From the NCBI GenBank assembly GCA_021796055.1, contig JAJYOS010000234.1, positions 1 to 8,513 of the forward strand: a stretch of DNA of 8,513 bases, read 5' to 3'. The notes under the pieces were generated by a model. The model saw nothing but the letters and a program-made list of their open reading frames with translations. It ran no database searches and was not told the DNA's origin. Origin of the DNA: Bacteroidota bacterium. GTDB taxonomy: Bacteria > Bacteroidota > Kryptoniia > Kryptoniales > JAKASW01. This document shows positions 7,968 through 8,513 of this stretch, one piece after another (positions within the stretch are counted from its first letter, which is position 1; every line of letters begins with the position of its first letter). The position numbers and the translations under genes are program-made.

Positions 7968-7972
7968 TCCTT
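7968..7972 (-). promoter_or_regulatory. Shine-Dalgarno AAGGA that decides the tetR start
   Basis: AAGGA on the minus strand with a 7-nt spacer (AATTGAT) to the ATG at 7960. It is the best ribosome-binding site near the three in-frame ATG codons (8041, 7978, 7960). Confidence 0.7.
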
Positions 7973-7980
7973 TTCCATGA

Positions 7981-8006
7981 GAAACGATTCCCGTGTTGAG
8001 CGTTTC
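7981..8006. promoter_or_regulatory. second operator-like inverted repeat, GAAACG-N14-CGTTTC, in the tetR leader
   Basis: GAAACG (7981-7986) and CGTTTC (8001-8006) are perfect 6-bp inverted arms 14 nt apart, the same arms and spacing as in the promoter-proximal repeat at 8065-8090. It lies about 8 nt upstream of the tetR ribosome-binding site. As DNA it could be an auxiliary repressor site; as RNA it could form a 6-bp stem just before the ribosome-binding site. Confidence 0.55.
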
Positions 8007-8061
8007 CGAATGATGCTAAAAAAAGCAGTCAAAGACTGCATTTCAGCGAAATTCTCAACAC
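7993..8061 (-). repeat. long-range inverted repeat GTGTTGAG / CTCAACAC enclosing the leader hairpin
   Basis: On the plus strand GTGTTGAG at 7993-8000 is the perfect reverse complement of CTCAACAC at 8054-8061. In the tetR leader RNA these 8-nt arms could pair (extendable by two G-U pairs and one C-G) and enclose the terminator-like hairpin at 8018-8039. The 7993-8000 arm also sits in the loop of the GAAACG/CGTTTC stem at 7981-8006, so the structures may compete or interact. Confidence 0.4.
8018..8039 (-). terminator. intrinsic-terminator-like hairpin in the tetR leader
   Basis: On the minus strand GCAGTC (8039-8034), TTT loop (8033-8031) and GACTGC (8030-8025) form a perfect 6-bp stem followed directly by seven T (8024-8018). 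The shape is that of a rho-independent terminator, with a stem at the short end of the usual range. It lies about 45-65 nt downstream of the predicted start site and upstream of the tetR start codon, so it would act inside the operon leader, as an attenuator, rather than at the end of a gene. Confidence 0.45.
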
Positions 8062-8063
8062 AA

Positions 8064-8091
8064 GGAAACGAATTACGTTTAAATCGTTTCC
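8064..8091. promoter_or_regulatory. operator-like inverted repeat at the tetR promoter
   Basis: GGAAACGA (8064-8071) and TCGTTTCC (8084-8091) are perfect 8-bp inverted arms separated by 12 nt; the core also contains a nested palindrome, AAACG-N5-CGTTT (8066-8080). The element begins directly after the -10 box and covers the predicted transcription start, the usual position of a TetR-family repressor site. Binding by the adjacent repressor is inference from position and symmetry. Confidence 0.7.
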
Positions 8092-8120
8092 AATATAACT
8101 GAACAAAAAATATCTGTCAA
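8092..8120 (-). promoter_or_regulatory. sigma70-like promoter of the tetR-adaptor-pump operon
   Basis: On the minus strand a perfect -35 box TTGACA (8120-8115) is followed after exactly 17 nt by TATATT (8097-8092, 5 of 6 consensus bases). The predicted start is near 8085, giving a leader of about 125 nt to the tetR start codon. No comparable promoter is seen in the 52-bp tetR-adaptor gap or in the 68-bp adaptor-pump gap, so this promoter probably drives all three genes. The form is E. coli-like rather than the TTTG/TAnnTTTG promoter of classical Bacteroidia. Confidence 0.72.
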
Positions 8121-8325
8121 GCCAAAATCTGTTTCATCGAAGCTGGGGTCTAACCACGGACATTCCACACAAATCTTCTAGTGAAATCCGTCGGTGAAAA
8201 TAAAGGTGCCCACTGAAATTACAAGTCGAAGACGAGCCCCCTTTGAGCACGGGTTCAATAAAATTCCACCGGCCGATATCTCGCGGCACAAGCCTTCTCA
8301 TCGGCGTGTTAATTGCGATGTCTTA
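8121..8325. other. non-coding spacer between the Pmp3-like gene and the tetR promoter
   Basis: About 205 bp without a credible gene. It contains only weak inverted repeats, for example CATCG/CGATG with a 12-nt gap (8299-8320), 5 nt past the Pmp3-like stop codon, and an imperfect GAACCC/GGGCTC pair. None is followed by a T-run, so I cannot point to a terminator for the upstream gene. Confidence 0.5.
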
Positions 8326-8513
8326 TCACGCGTTCGAAGTCTTTATCGCCCTGATAATCCTTCGCACCCTTCGGTCATCGTGATGATCGCGTACGACAAG
8401 TAGCGCATGTATCACGGCAGGAATCCAGAAAAGAAAACAAAGGAAGAAATTGACGAACGCTTGAATAGGCTTTCCGCTAAGAAGCACTGCGACTGGCGGA
8501 AGATATTCGACAA
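8326..8513 (-). CDS. Pmp3/YqaE-family (UPF0057) small membrane protein, C-terminal part (5' end outside window)
   Basis: The frame is open from the window edge (first whole codon at 8511) to TGA at 8328-8326, giving the last 61 residues. It begins VEYLPPVAVLLSGKPIQAF and continues into a hydrophobic segment with FLFWIPAVIHALLVV. The PP pair after the first membrane segment, the short polar loop, and the Pro-x-x-IHAL block ending the second segment are hallmarks of the Pmp3/YqaE family, tiny two-helix proteins linked to membrane potential and stress in yeast and widespread in bacteria; the bacterial function is not settled. After the second helix is a charged tail (RDHHDDRRVRRIIRAIK), longer than in minimal members of about 52 residues. 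The first membrane segment and start codon are beyond the window. It has the same orientation as the efflux operon but is about 205 bp upstream of its promoter, so it is probably a separate unit. Confidence 0.82.
   Translation of the reverse strand, partial: VEYLPPVAVLLSGKPIQAFVNFFLCFLFWIPAVIHALLVVRDHHDDRRVRRIIRAIKTSNA

Noticed and set aside
7961..8041. N-terminal extension of TetR to the ATG at 8041
   Set aside because: The extra 27 codons are made of the terminator-like hairpin and the operator-like repeat, there is no ribosome-binding site before 8041, and the start at 7960 has AAGGA and gives a normal TetR length.
8194..8403. Plus-strand open frame of 69 codons at the window end
   Set aside because: Its 3' half is antisense to the clearly recognisable Pmp3/YqaE-like coding sequence, and the product resembles nothing.

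Overview
All genes in the window lie on the minus strand, so transcription runs from the high to the low coordinates. In that order the layout is: the 3' end of a small Pmp3/YqaE-type membrane protein (8513-8326); about 200 bp of non-coding DNA leading into a sigma70-like promoter with an operator-like inverted repeat; a TetR-family repressor (7960-7337); a periplasmic adaptor (membrane fusion protein, 7284-6235); an RND-type inner-membrane efflux pump of the HAE1/AcrB class (6166-3023); a 179-bp gap with a possible second promoter; a TonB-dependent outer-membrane receptor (2822 or 2843 to 447); and the N-terminal 147 residues of a lipoprotein resembling DUF4249 (441-1), cut by the window edge.

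The organism is probably a member of the Bacteroidota/Ignavibacteriota/Chlorobi assemblage. The receptor has an N-terminal carboxypeptidase-regulatory-like domain and is followed directly by a DUF4249-like lipoprotein, a pairing typical of that group. Clear Shine-Dalgarno sequences (AAGGA, AAAGG, AAAGGA) precede three of the genes, and the tetR promoter looks like an ordinary TTGACA/TATATT promoter. Classical Bacteroidia mostly lack these features, so I lean towards an Ignavibacteria/Chlorobi-like lineage. Base composition looks moderate (about half G+C by eye). This placement is inference.

The genes suggest two linked units. The first, tetR-adaptor-pump, is a self-regulated efflux operon: the repressor probably binds the inverted repeat just downstream of its own -10 box and shuts off itself and the pump genes until a ligand, unknown here, releases it. 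The outer-membrane channel (TolC/OMF) that such a pump needs is not in the window. The second unit is a TonB-dependent receptor plus surface lipoprotein, normally an uptake system, which may be read through from the pump operon or from its own promoter at about 2995-2967.

The least ordinary part is the roughly 125-nt leader of tetR. It holds two copies of the same spaced inverted repeat (GAAACG-N14-CGTTTC) with centres 84 bp apart, a terminator-like hairpin with a seven-T tail between them, and a longer-range 8-bp pairing that encloses that hairpin. This suggests DNA-level control and possibly RNA-level control of the efflux operon. I saw no CRISPR array, tRNA, rRNA or insertion sequence.
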